Below, one piece after another: positions 55,707-64,000 of a stretch of 64,000 nt of DNA; positions within the stretch are counted from its first letter, which is position 1; each line of letters begins with the position of its first letter. The translations under genes were made by a program, and so were the position numbers. The notes under the pieces were generated by a model. The model ran no database searches and was not told the origin of the DNA. It saw only the letters and a program-made list of their open reading frames with translations. The DNA is from an uncultured Sphingomonas sp. (lineage in GTDB: Bacteria > Pseudomonadota > Alphaproteobacteria > Sphingomonadales > Sphingomonadaceae). Location of the stretch: the NCBI GenBank assembly GCA_913775975.1, contig CAJYLQ010000050.1:60735-124734 (forward strand), given 5' to 3'.

Positions 55707-56426
55707 ATGACGATCCGCCGCCGCACGATCGTGTATGACGGGCCGGGCGGCCCGTTCGAGGGGGTCTTCGCCTGGGACGACGCGGCCGGCGCGACGCGCC
55801 CCGGCGTCCTCGTCGTCCCCAATGTGCTGGGCCAGAAGGAGGCGGACAACGCGGTCGCGGAGCGGCTGGCGGCGGCGGGCTGGCCGGCGCTGGCGTGCGA
55901 CGTCTACGGGCAGGGCAAGCGCACCGTGCGCGGCCCCGACCAGGGCCGCTACATGGCCGAACTGAACGCCGACCGCGCGCTACTGCGCGACCGGCTGGCG
56001 GCGTCGCTGGCGGCACTGGCCGCGCAGGACGAGGTCGCGGCGGACCGCTGCGCCGCGATCGGCTTCTGCTTCGGGGGCAAGGCGGTGCTCGACATGGCGC
56101 GCGCCGGGCTGGCGGTGCGCGGCGTCGTGTCGCTGCACGGCCTGTTCGACCCGCCGCCCTATGCCAGCGTGACGCCGATCGCGGCGAAGGTGCTGGTCTG
56201 CCACGGCTGGGACGACCCGCTCGCACCGCCCGACGCGGTGACTGGTCTGGCGGCGGAGCTGACCGCGGCCGGCGCGGACTGGCAATTGCTGGCGCACGGC
56301 CATGCCGGCCACGCCTTCACCGACCGCGCAGTTCCCAAGGGGGATGGCGGCTTCGGCTTCGACGCGAATGCCGACCGCCGCAGCCACGCCGCGCTGATCG
56401 CGTTTCTGGAAGAGGTGCTTGGATAG
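55707..56426 (+). CDS. Dienelactone hydrolase family protein
   Basis: A 239-residue alpha/beta-hydrolase. The nucleophile elbow is GFCFGGKA with a cysteine in the usual serine/cysteine position, as in dienelactone hydrolases; the catalytic acid is in CHGWDDPLAPPDAV and the histidine in HGHAGHAFTD. Dienelactone hydrolases open lactone rings in aromatic catabolism, but no such pathway genes are adjacent. The upstream region is unusual because of the 15-base tandem duplication. Confidence 0.9.
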   Translation: MTIRRRTIVYDGPGGPFEGVFAWDDAAGATRPGVLVVPNVLGQKEADNAVAERLAAAGWPALACDVYGQGKRTVRGPDQGRYMAELNADRALLRDRLAASLAALAAQDEVAADRCAAIGFCFGGKAVLDMARAGLAVRGVVSLHGLFDPPPYASVTPIAAKVLVCHGWDDPLAPPDAVTGLAAELTAAGADWQLLAHGHAGHAFTDRAVPKGDGGFGFDANADRRSHAALIAFLEEVLG

Positions 56427-56448
56427 GGTGCGGCCAGCCCGCCGCGCG

Positions 56449-57447
56449 TCAGTCGTCCTCGTCCTCGAAGCCCACCAGCGCCAGCGCGCGCGCCTTCATC
56501 TGGCGCTGCTGGCACCAGTGGACCAATGCCTCCTCGCGCCCATGCGTCACCCACACTTCGCGCGGGGCGATCTCGGTCAGCGTGTCGGTCAGCTCGTCCC
56601 AGTCGGCATGATCGGACAGGATCAGCGGCAGCTCGACATTCTTCTGCCGCGCGCGCTGGCGCACCCGCATCCAGCCGGACGCCATCGCCGTGATCGGATC
56701 GGGCAGCCGCCGCGACCAGCGATCGTTCAGCGCGGACGGCGGGCACATCACCACGTGCCCCGCCATCGCCCCCTTCGCCACGCCTGCCACCGGGATCAGC
56801 TCGCCCAGCCTGACCCCCAGTTCGGCATAGAGGTCGCACAGGCGCTGCAGCGCGCCGTGGATATAGATCGGCGCCTCATGCCCCCGCGAGCGCAGTTCCG
56901 CGATGACGCGCTGCGCCTTGCCCAGCGCATAGGCGCCAACCAGCACGCAGCGGTCGGGATTGGCGTGCAGCCGCGCCAGCAGCTTGTCGATCTCGTCCCC
57001 CGTATCGGGATGGCGGAAGACGGGGAGCGCGAACGTCGCCTCGGTGACGAAGACGTCGCATTTCACCGGCTCGAACGGCGCGCAGGTCGGGTCCGGCCGG
57101 CGCTTGTAGTCGCCCGACACCACCACCCGCTCGCCGCGATAGTCGAGCACGATCTGCGCAGATCCCAGCACATGGCCCGCCGGGACGAAGCCCACCGTCA
57201 CCTCGCCCAGCCGCACCGTCTCGCCATAGGCGACCGGCGCGCCGTTCTGCGGGCCATAGCGCGCCGCCATGATCGCCAGCGTGTCCGGAGTCGCCCAGAC
57301 GGTGCCGTGGCCACCGCGCGCGTGATCGGCATGACCGTGCGTGACGAGCGCGCGCGGCGTCGGCTCCGACGGATCGACCCAGGCGTCGGCCGGGCGGACG
57401 TGGATGCCGTGCGGATGCGGTTCGATCCAGTCGCCTAGCTTTGCCAT
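56449..57447 (-). CDS. MBL-fold exonuclease of the ligase-associated repair group
   Basis: A 332-residue metallo-beta-lactamase/beta-CASP nuclease. The metal motif is VTHGHADHARGG; SGDYKRRPDPTCAPFEPVKCDVFVTEATFALP and LILSDHADWDEL provide later ligands. This matches the ligase-associated DNA damage response exonuclease family (MAKLGDWIEPHPHGIHVRPADAWVDP opening). In many bacteria it sits with an ATP-dependent ligase, the Lhr-like helicase and PdeM; here only the divergent helicase is adjacent, 89 bases away. Confidence 0.9.
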   Translation of the reverse strand: MAKLGDWIEPHPHGIHVRPADAWVDPSEPTPRALVTHGHADHARGGHGTVWATPDTLAIMAARYGPQNGAPVAYGETVRLGEVTVGFVPAGHVLGSAQIVLDYRGERVVVSGDYKRRPDPTCAPFEPVKCDVFVTEATFALPVFRHPDTGDEIDKLLARLHANPDRCVLVGAYALGKAQRVIAELRSRGHEAPIYIHGALQRLCDLYAELGVRLGELIPVAGVAKGAMAGHVVMCPPSALNDRWSRRLPDPITAMASGWMRVRQRARQKNVELPLILSDHADWDELTDTLTEIAPREVWVTHGREEALVHWCQQRQMKARALALVGFEDEDD

Positions 57448-57536
57448 GGCGCTACTACGCGCGGGACCGGCGGCCGGTGCCGTTCGGATAGTTCGTCTTG
57501 CCCCGATCGCCCGGGCACCCGACATGCGGGTACGAT

Positions 57537-59972
57537 ATGGCGGACCACGAACCGGATTGCGGCGCACGCGCGTCGATGCTGCCCGCCGCGATCGACGGCT
57601 GGTTCACCGCGCGTGGCTGGCATCCGCGTCGCCACCAGCTGGCCATGCTCGATCAGGCGCGCGCCGGCCGCCACGCGCTGCTCGTCGCGACGACGGGGGC
57701 GGGCAAGACGCTGTCCGGCTTCCTGCCGACGCTGGTCGATCTGGCGGAGCACCCCGCGGACGGGCTGCACACGCTTTACGTCTCGCCGCTGAAGGCGCTG
57801 GCGGTCGATATCCAGCGCAACTTGGTGACGCCGGTCGACGAAATGGGGCTCGACATCCGGGTCGAGACGCGGACGGGCGATACGCCCTCCGACCGCAAGG
57901 CGCGGCAGCGGGTGAAGCCGCCGCATATCCTGCTGACCACCCCCGAATCGCTGTCGCTGCTGCTCAGCTATCCCGACGCGGCGCTGATGTTCGCGGGCCT
58001 CAGGACGATCGTGGTGGACGAGGTGCACGCCTTCGCCACCGGCAAGCGCGGCGACCTGCTGGCGCTGTGCATGGCGCGCCTGCAACGACTGGCGCCTGGG
58101 ATGCGCCGCGTCGCGCTGTCCGCCACGGTCGCGGATGCGGACGGATATCGCGCGTGGCTGGCCCCCGACGGCGATATCGACACGGTCGCGCTGGTCGAGG
58201 GAGAGGCGGGCGCGCCGCCCGATATCCGCATCCTGCTGCCGCAGGACCGCGTGCCCTGGGCGGGCCATTCGGGCCGCTACGCCGCCGAACAGGTGATGCG
58301 GACGATCGCCGACCACCGCACCACCATCGTCTTCTGCAACACCCGCAGCCTGGCGGAGCTGATCTTCCAGGATCTGTGGAAGGCGAACGACAAGGGCCTG
58401 CCGATCGGCGTCCATCACGGCAGCCTGTCGCTGGAGGCGCGGCGCAAGGTTGAGGGCGCGATGGCGGCGGGAAAGCTGCGCGCGCTGGTCGCGACCGCCA
58501 GCCTGGACCTGGGCGTCGACTGGGGCGATGTGGATTGCGTGATCCAGATGGGCGCGCCCAAGGGCTCCTCGCGGCTCCTCCAGCGGATCGGCCGCGCCAA
58601 CCACCGGCTGGACGAATCGAGCCGCGCGATCCTCGTCCCCGGCAACCGCTTCGAATATCTGGAGGCGCGCGCCGCGCTCGACGCGGTGGAGGCAGGCGAG
58701 CTGGACCCGGACCTGTTCCGCCCCGGCGCGCTCGACGTGCTGGCGCAGCACGTCATGGCCTGCGCCTGCGCGGAGCCGTTCCGCCGCGACGACCTGCTGG
58801 CGGAGATACGCTCCGCCCTCCCCTATTCCGCGCTGCCCGACGAGACGTTCGACCGCGTTCTGGGCTTCATCCGCGACGGCGGCTATTCGCTGCAGGCCTA
58901 TGACCGGTTCAAGCGGCTGGTCGAGGAGGCGGACGGCTCATGGCGTGTCGCGCATCCCAAATTCGTCGCGCAGCACCGGCTGAACGCGGGCATCATCGTG
59001 GAGGCGACGATGCTGAACGTCCGCTTCCGCAACGGCCGCCATCTCGGCAAGGTGGAGGAGGGGTTCGCCGCGACGCTGGCGCATGGCGACACCTTCTTCT
59101 TCGCCGGCCTCAGCCTTGAGGTGGAGAAGATCGATACGGAGGACCTGATCGTCCGCGCCACCAGCCGCCCGGCGCGCATCCCCACCTATGGCGGCAGCCG
59201 GATGCCGCTGTCGACCAGCCTGGCCGACCGGGTGCGCAGCTTCCTCGCCAGCCCGTCCGAATGGGGTCGCTTTCCCGATGACGTGCACGAATGGCTCGAC
59301 ATGCAGGCGCGGCGATCGACGCTGCCGGCGCCCGGCCAGTTGCTGGTCGAGACCTTTCCGAGAGAGGGGCGGCATTACATAGTCGCCTATGGGTTCGAGG
59401 GGTGGAACGCGCACCAGTCGCTGGGCATGTTGCTGACGCGGCGGATGGAGACGATGGGGCTGAAGCCGACCGGCTTCGTCGCCAACGACTATGCGATCGC
59501 CTGTTACGGGCTGGAGCCGATCACCGATCCCGCCCCGCTCTTTTCCCCCGACATCCTCGAACATGAATTCGTCGACTGGGTGCAGCAATCGCACCTGCTC
59601 AAGCGCGCGTTCCGCGAGGTCGCGGTGATCGGCGGCCTCGTCGAGCGGCAGCATCCCGGCAAGCGCAAGACCGGGCGGCAGGTCACCTTCTCCACCGACC
59701 TCATCTACGACGTGCTGCGCAAGTACGAACCCACGCACCTGCTGCTCCAGGCGGCGTGGGACGATGCCCGCGCCCGCATGACCGATATCGGCCGCCTCGC
59801 CGGGCTGCTGGAACGTGCGCAGGACACGATGCTGCACATCGACCTGCCGCGAGTCTCCCCGCTCGCCGTCCCCGTGCTGGTCCTGATCGGGCGCGAACGC
59901 GTGTCGACCAACGCCGGCGACGACGCGCTGCTGATGGAGGCGGAGGTGCTGGCGGCAGAGGCGATGGCGTAG
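57537..59972 (+). CDS. Ligase-associated Lhr-like DEXH-box helicase
   Basis: An 811-residue superfamily 2 helicase. Walker A is ATTGAGKT, motif II is VDEVHAF, motif III LSATV, and motif VI QRIGRANHR; the C-terminal part (about 400-811) has the winged-helix and Lhr-specific core. The MADHEPDC start at 57537 is preferred over the TTG at 57498. It lies opposite the MBL exonuclease, while the ligase and PdeM genes that usually accompany both are not seen within this window. Confidence 0.9.
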   Translation: MADHEPDCGARASMLPAAIDGWFTARGWHPRRHQLAMLDQARAGRHALLVATTGAGKTLSGFLPTLVDLAEHPADGLHTLYVSPLKALAVDIQRNLVTPVDEMGLDIRVETRTGDTPSDRKARQRVKPPHILLTTPESLSLLLSYPDAALMFAGLRTIVVDEVHAFATGKRGDLLALCMARLQRLAPGMRRVALSATVADADGYRAWLAPDGDIDTVALVEGEAGAPPDIRILLPQDRVPWAGHSGRYAAEQVMRTIADHRTTIVFCNTRSLAELIFQDLWKANDKGLPIGVHHGSLSLEARRKVEGAMAAGKLRALVATASLDLGVDWGDVDCVIQMGAPKGSSRLLQRIGRANHRLDESSRAILVPGNRFEYLEARAALDAVEAGELDPDLFRPGALDVLAQHVMACACAEPFRRDDLLAEIRSALPYSALPDETFDRVLGFIRDGGYSLQAYDRFKRLVEEADGSWRVAHPKFVAQHRLNAGIIVEATMLNVRFRNGRHLGKVEEGFAATLAHGDTFFFAGLSLEVEKIDTEDLIVRATSRPARIPTYGGSRMPLSTSLADRVRSFLASPSEWGRFPDDVHEWLDMQARRSTLPAPGQLLVETFPREGRHYIVAYGFEGWNAHQSLGMLLTRRMETMGLKPTGFVANDYAIACYGLEPITDPAPLFSPDILEHEFVDWVQQSHLLKRAFREVAVIGGLVERQHPGKRKTGRQVTFSTDLIYDVLRKYEPTHLLLQAAWDDARARMTDIGRLAGLLERAQDTMLHIDLPRVSPLAVPVLVLIGRERVSTNAGDDALLMEAEVLAAEAMA

Positions 59973-60011
59973 CGTGATACGGGGCAAACCCGCGCGCTGC
60001 CCCCCGCCTTC

Positions 60012-60077
60012 CCACCCCGGCGGAGGTCGGGGTCCAGTCGCGACACGATCATGGTCCCGTGCGACCTCCCGGGGTGG
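60012..60077. repeat. Nested GC-rich hairpin element
   Basis: Outer arms CCACCCCGG (60012-60020) and CCGGGGTGG (60069-60077) pair perfectly; inside, ACCCCG/CGGGGT (60014-60033) and GTCGC/GCGAC offer alternative pairing. The core resembles 23116-23135. It lies in the 217-base gap between the helicase and the aspartic protease gene. Confidence 0.65.
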
Positions 60078-60189
60078 CGGCGGTACTGTCCCGCAAGGCA
60101 GTCCCTCCAAGTTGCGGACAGCATAGCGCCCGCCGCCCGGCCCGCGCCCCTTCACATCCGGTACACGCCGCGCCAGATATGATCCCGGC

Positions 60190-60804
60190 ATGTTTCCCAC
60201 CCCCAGTTCGGACCCCGTCCCCTATCTGATCGCGGCGCTGATCGTCGGCGTACTGCTCGTCGCGCGGCGCGTGCCGCTGCTGGGCGGGCTGGTGCGGATC
60301 GCCACCTGGGGCGCGCTGGCACTCGCGCTCGTCGTCCTGCTGGGGGAGCGGGCGGACTTCGACCCCTATCTTGCGCGGATCGCCACCTTCCTTAAGCTCG
60401 ACAACCAGCGCGTCGTCGGGGACACGATGCGCATCCGCATGAGCCCCGACGGCCATTTCTGGGTGCGGGTGAAGCTGAACGGCACGGAGCGGCGGATGCT
60501 GGTGGACAGCGGCGCCACCGTCACCGCCATCTCCGCCACCACCGCGCAGGCGGCGGGGCTGACCCCGGCGGAGGGGATCGTGCCGGTCCTGCTGCGCACC
60601 GCCAACGGCACCGTGGAGGCGCAGACGGGCAAGGTGCGCACGCTGCGGCTGGGCAATATCGTCGCCTACGACGTGCCCGTCGTCGTCTCGCCCGCGTTCG
60701 GCGACATCAATGTCGTCGGCATGAACTTCCTGTCGCGGCTGAAATCCTGGCGGGTCGAGGGGGAGACGCTGATCCTCGAACCCCATCATCCGCAGGGCGC
60801 CTGA
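60190..60804 (+). CDS. Membrane-anchored retropepsin-like aspartic protease
   Basis: A 204-residue protein with two N-terminal hydrophobic segments (about 10-26 and 36-52) and a clan AA protease domain (about 85-195). The catalytic motif LVDSGATVTAIS has Asp106; GMNFLSRLKSWRVEGETLIL matches the TIGR02281 family. Such proteins dimerise to form one active site, probably in the periplasm. The substrate is unknown. It starts 217 bases after the helicase gene. Confidence 0.85.
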   Translation: MFPTPSSDPVPYLIAALIVGVLLVARRVPLLGGLVRIATWGALALALVVLLGERADFDPYLARIATFLKLDNQRVVGDTMRIRMSPDGHFWVRVKLNGTERRMLVDSGATVTAISATTAQAAGLTPAEGIVPVLLRTANGTVEAQTGKVRTLRLGNIVAYDVPVVVSPAFGDINVVGMNFLSRLKSWRVEGETLILEPHHPQGA

Positions 60805-60885
60805 CCGGCCCCTTCCCCGCGACGGATCGCCGCGATCGGGCACGATGGCTGTCCTACGCGCCCGCCTTCGCGTAGAAGGCCGCGC

Positions 60886-61095
60886 ATGGCCCGGTCGATC
60901 CGCCCCGACGATACCCACCCGCCCGTGGCGGCGCCGTCTGCCGGCTTCCGCCCGGCGCATCCCGATACTACGCCCCGCTTCGCGCCGGACCCGACGCTTG
61001 TGTCAACGTCCTCAACATTCGCGCCCGATTTCCCGCCGCCGCCGCCCGCATGTCTCAACAGTCTCAACGTTCGTCTGCCGAAAGTATCCGAATGA
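60886..61095 (+). CDS. Possible proline-rich leader ORF upstream of aminopeptidase P
   Basis: A 69-codon ORF (MARSIRPDDTHPPVAAPSAG...) whose TGA overlaps the aminopeptidase ATG (ATGA). It is proline-rich, has no recognisable domain, and contains two near-repeats (61001-61021, 61051-61073). The overlap would allow translational coupling, but with high GC such an ORF could be chance; it may instead be an untranslated leader. Confidence 0.25.
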   Translation: MARSIRPDDTHPPVAAPSAGFRPAHPDTTPRFAPDPTLVSTSSTFAPDFPPPPPACLNSLNVRLPKVSE

Positions 61096-62897
61096 CCGTG
61101 TACGCCGCCCGCCTCGCCACCCTTCGCGATCATCTGCGCAGCCATGGGCTCGATGGTTTCGTCGTGCCGCTGACCGACGAATATCTCAGCGAATATGTCG
61201 GCAGCTATGCCCAGCGCCTCGCCTGGCTGACCGGGTTCGAAGGGTCGGCCGGCTCTGCCGTCGTGCTGGCGGATCGCGCCGCGATCTTCACCGACGGCCG
61301 CTACACGCTGCAGGTGCGCGAGCAGGTGGACGGCACGGCATGGGACTATGTCGCCGTTCCCCAGACCCCCGTCGCCGAGTGGCTGGGCGCCCACGCCCCC
61401 GCCGGCGCGCGCATCGGATACGACCCCTGGCTCCACACCGCCGCCTGGGTGGCGGAGGCGACCGTCGCGCTGGCCGCGCGTGACGCGACGCTGGTCGCGG
61501 TGGAGGCCAACCCCGTCGACGCGATCTGGCACGACCGGCCCGCCCCCTCCCCCGCCCGGCTGCGCGTGCAGGACGAGGCGCTGGCCGGCGCCTCTTCCGC
61601 CGCGAAACGTGGCGCGATCGCCGACTGGCTGACCGATCGGCGCGCAGACGCGGTCGTGCTGTCAGCGCTCGATTCGATCGCCTGGCTGCTCAACGTGCGC
61701 GGCAGCGACGTCGCGCACACGCCCGTCGCGCTCGCCTATGCGATCCTCCACGCCGATGGCGCGACCGACCTGTTCGTCGCGCCCGACAAGGTCGACGATA
61801 CGGTGCGCCAGCATCTCGGCAACGCCGTCCGCCTGCACGACCGCACCGCCTTCGCCGCGGCGCTCGGCGATTTCGCGGGACGGCGCGTCGCGGTCGATCC
61901 GGCCGGCGCGGTCGCGGCGATCGGCGCGGCGCTCGCCGCCGGCGGCGCGACTTTGGTGGCGGAGCGCGATCCCGTGCTGCTGGCCAAGGCGATCAAGAAT
62001 CCGGTCGAGATCGCCGGCCACCGCGCCGCCTCGCTGCGCGACGGCGCCGCCGTCAGTCGCTTCCTGCGCTGGGCGGAAGAGGCGCTGCCCGGCGGTACGG
62101 AGACGGAATTGTCCGCCGCCGCGCGCCTGCTCGCCTTCCGGCAGGAGGGCGGGCTGCTGCTCGACACCAGTTTCGCGACCATCTCCGCGACCGGCGCGCA
62201 CGGTGCCAGCCCGCATTATCACGTCACTCCCGAATCGGATGCGCCGATCCTGCCGGGCCAGCTCTACCTGATCGATTCGGGCGGCCAGTATGCGGACGGG
62301 ACGACCGACATCACCCGCGTGCTGCCGGTCGGTGCGCCCACTGCCGAGATGCGCGACCGCTTCACCCGCGTGCTGCGCGGCCATATCGCCGTCGCCACCG
62401 CCATCTTCCCGGACGGCACGCCCGGCAGCCAGCTCGACAGCTTCGCGCGGCGCCCGCTCTGGGAGGCGGGGCTGGATTACGGCCACGGCACCGGCCACGG
62501 CATCGGCGCCTATCTGTCGGTGCACGAAGGGCCGCAGCGCATCGCCTCCCCCCTCTATCCCGGCGGCCAGTCGCTGGAGCCTCTGCGCGCGGGCATGATG
62601 CTGTCGAACGAGCCGGGCTATTACAAGCCGGGCGAATACGGCATCCGCATCGAGAATCTGGTGCTGACGGTGCCCTGCGCCATCCCCGGCGGCGATGCGG
62701 AACGGGCGATGCTCGCCTTCGAAACGCTCACCACCGTGCCGATCGAGCGCGACCTGATCGACACGGCGCTGCTGTCGGACGCGGAACTCGACTGGCTCAA
62801 CACCTATCACGCCACGGTCGAACGCGCGCTGGCGCCGCTGCTGACGGGCGCGGACGCGGACTGGCTGGCGCGCAAATGCGCGCCGCTCGGCCGCTAG
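61092..62897 (+). CDS. pepP: Xaa-Pro aminopeptidase P
   Basis: A 601-residue metallopeptidase that removes N-terminal residues preceding proline. The first two creatinase-like domains span about 1-300, and the pita-bread catalytic domain follows, with metal ligands in LIDSGGQYADGTTDITRV (two Asp), GHGTGHGIGAYLSVHE (His), MLSNEPGYY (Glu) and GIRIENLV (Glu). The ATG at 61092 (MTVYAARL) is chosen; the longer frame from 61050 has no ribosome site. The length fits the long three-domain form. Confidence 0.93.
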   Translation: MTVYAARLATLRDHLRSHGLDGFVVPLTDEYLSEYVGSYAQRLAWLTGFEGSAGSAVVLADRAAIFTDGRYTLQVREQVDGTAWDYVAVPQTPVAEWLGAHAPAGARIGYDPWLHTAAWVAEATVALAARDATLVAVEANPVDAIWHDRPAPSPARLRVQDEALAGASSAAKRGAIADWLTDRRADAVVLSALDSIAWLLNVRGSDVAHTPVALAYAILHADGATDLFVAPDKVDDTVRQHLGNAVRLHDRTAFAAALGDFAGRRVAVDPAGAVAAIGAALAAGGATLVAERDPVLLAKAIKNPVEIAGHRAASLRDGAAVSRFLRWAEEALPGGTETELSAAARLLAFRQEGGLLLDTSFATISATGAHGASPHYHVTPESDAPILPGQLYLIDSGGQYADGTTDITRVLPVGAPTAEMRDRFTRVLRGHIAVATAIFPDGTPGSQLDSFARRPLWEAGLDYGHGTGHGIGAYLSVHEGPQRIASPLYPGGQSLEPLRAGMMLSNEPGYYKPGEYGIRIENLVLTVPCAIPGGDAERAMLAFETLTTVPIERDLIDTALLSDAELDWLNTYHATVERALAPLLTGADADWLARKCAPLGR

Positions 62898-63052
62898 GAC
62901 CTCGGCAGCGTATCGGCGTCGGGCGCGGCGGGTCGATCGGCGGACGGCCGGGGCTCCGACGCCGCCTCGCCCCGCGCCTGCGCCTTGCGCCGCCGAAGGT
63001 TGTCCCGCAGTGCCGCCGCCAGCCGCGCGGCCTTTTCATCGTCCTTCGCCAT
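62894..63052 (-). CDS. Small basic hypothetical protein
   Basis: A 52-residue protein starting MAKDDEKAARLAAALRDNLRRRKAQARG, mostly helical and highly charged, with a disordered proline-rich tail. Short proteins with this opening are common in sphingomonads and have no known function; this is from memory of the pattern. Its TAG stop shares the palindrome CTAG with the stop of the convergent aminopeptidase, so the two genes overlap by 4 bases tail to tail. Confidence 0.65.
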   Translation of the reverse strand: MAKDDEKAARLAAALRDNLRRRKAQARGEAASEPRPSADRPAAPDADTLPRS

Positions 63053-63081
63053 GCCCCCCGCGCTATCGCGCCGCAAAGCGC

Positions 63082-63110
63082 TTGACAATCCGCCCGCCCT
63101 CCGCTCTAGG
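63082..63110 (+). promoter_or_regulatory. Sigma-70-like promoter of the tRNA
   Basis: TTGACA (63082-63087), a 17-base spacer and TCTAGG (63105-63110), the closest match to the consensus seen in the window. Transcription would start about 20 bases before the tRNA. Confidence 0.65.
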
Positions 63111-63135
63111 CGCGCTTCCCGTCTGACGGACGAGT

Positions 63136-63210
<75 letters not shown>

Positions 63211-64000
63211 TTTTTCCTGACAATGCCCCTTAGCGGGTTCGCAACTGCGACTTTAGCGAACTCAGCGCTCACGTGCGCCGTCGCTTTCTCAGGCTCACGT
63301 TGCCAGACGCTCTGGCCTAAGCTGGATGGGCGGCGTCGGTCCTCTGCCGAACCTGCACGGGCATCGGTGTTGCACGCCAGCACGTTGAAGACGACGGCGT
63401 CGAACAGCCGCAGTGCATCGGGACCGAGCGCCTGCCGCCGGACGAGGTTCATCATGTCGGCGACGGTCGGGCCACGGATGCCCGTTCTGTTCCGCTCGTA
63501 CTTGGCGGACGGTGGCTTACCCAGCGCTTGGCAAAAGTCCTCCAGATGCAGCCGACGCCATTGCGCCCCGTCTGGCGCGCGGTCGTAGCGCGGGATCAGG
63601 AAATAGCGCCTTCCGCCCGCCACTCCGGTCGTCACCGGCGGCGCCGTCAATCCGCAGAGCCTAGCCAGCGTCAGGCACCACGCCTCGTTCTGGACGCTGC
63701 CGTGGAGGCGTTCGCTGTCGCGCTTGAGGATATGGGTCGAAGGCGACCCGTCGAGCGGAATGCAGATCCGGCCGTCGGCGTCGCACGCCACCGCCAGCTT
63801 GGTCTGAACGCCCGCCAGCGACATCGACACGCCGTCATCGCCCGCGAGGAACGGCTTGCGGGGAAGCTCCTCAATGATGCGTTCGAGATCGTCCTCTGTC
63901 TCGATCCGCTGCCAGCGCTCTGTGCCGGTCAGCCCCGGCGCACCGAAGGAAAGCGCGCCGGCGGTGTCGCGGCCGATCGCATCCAGTAGGGCGAGGATGT
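63211..64000 (-). pseudogene. C-terminally truncated HipA-family toxin kinase (5' end off window)
   Basis: The frame reads from beyond the right edge through LALLDAIGRDTAGALSF, SMSLAGVQTKLAV, LDGSPSTHILK, LHGSVQNEAWCLTLARLCGL, RYFLIPRYDR and VFNVLACNTDAR, all typical HipA features. Family proteins then continue with the catalytic segment DxHxxN and about a further third of the kinase lobe; here homology stops at about 63358 and the frame runs as unrelated sequence to a stop inside the tRNA (63189). The essential histidine/asparagine and C-terminal lobe are missing, so it is probably a non-functional remnant. Confidence 0.75.

Overview
The window looks like chromosomal DNA from a high-GC alphaproteobacterium, most likely Sphingomonadaceae (Sphingomonas-like). 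Supporting signs are a PEPxxWA-CTERM surface protein, a DUF1476-bolA-monothiol glutaredoxin run, a FixL/FixJ oxygen sensor pair, Csu-type chaperone-usher pili with spore-coat-U subunits, frequent GTG starts with 4-base ATGA/GTGA overlaps, and intergenic hairpin repeats of kinds I associate with sphingomonads. This is inferred from protein families; no rRNA is present to confirm it.

Layout. 1-5.5 kb is an oxygen/respiration block: the end of cydB, the tiny cydX, hemN, a heme-PAS FixL with FixJ, a lone receiver and an L,D-transpeptidase. 5.6-13.2 kb holds catalase, a PQQ-type sugar dehydrogenase, a TonB-like protein, a PHA-system protein, a VOC protein, lnt and metK (with an AT-rich operator). 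13.2-20.1 kb is mainly minus strand: a DUF1624-type membrane protein, ruvB, grxD-bolA-DUF1476, a quinone oxidoreductase, and leuD/leuC separated by a 34-codon ORF and a nested hairpin element. 20.3-24.8 kb has polA and a polysaccharide flippase; 25-30.4 kb is a minus-strand rsmB-rpe-heparinase-purH run. 30.4-37.1 kb has an SDHAF4-like protein, an OmpR/EnvZ-like pair, a 35-aa membrane peptide, a SMP-30 lactonase, a gamma-carbonic anhydrase, and an SRPBCC/Zn-ADH/SDR operon. 37.1-44.1 kb carries AsmA and a five-gene chaperone-usher pilus operon. 44.3-47 kb is a compact phosphorelay (Hpt protein, LuxR-type regulator, sensor-less kinase, lone receiver). 47-51.8 kb: cstA, a GH43 enzyme divergent from a FadR-type regulator, and a cyclophilin coupled to purK/purE. 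53.5-63 kb: PEP-CTERM protein, gpmA, a GNAT, a dienelactone hydrolase, divergent MBL exonuclease and Lhr-like helicase, an aspartic protease and aminopeptidase P. The right edge has tRNA-Thr(GGT) abutting a C-terminally truncated hipA, a probable scar of an integrated element.

Most of the window is conserved core genome. The parts most worth a second look are the FixLJ/cyd/hemN cluster, the pilus operon next to an orphan phosphorelay, the Lhr/exonuclease pair without its usual ligase and PdeM, the small unannotated peptides, the palindromic operators and intergenic hairpins, and the broken hipA at the tRNA. I did not find CRISPR arrays, insertion sequences, prophage genes or an unmistakably new multi-gene system.
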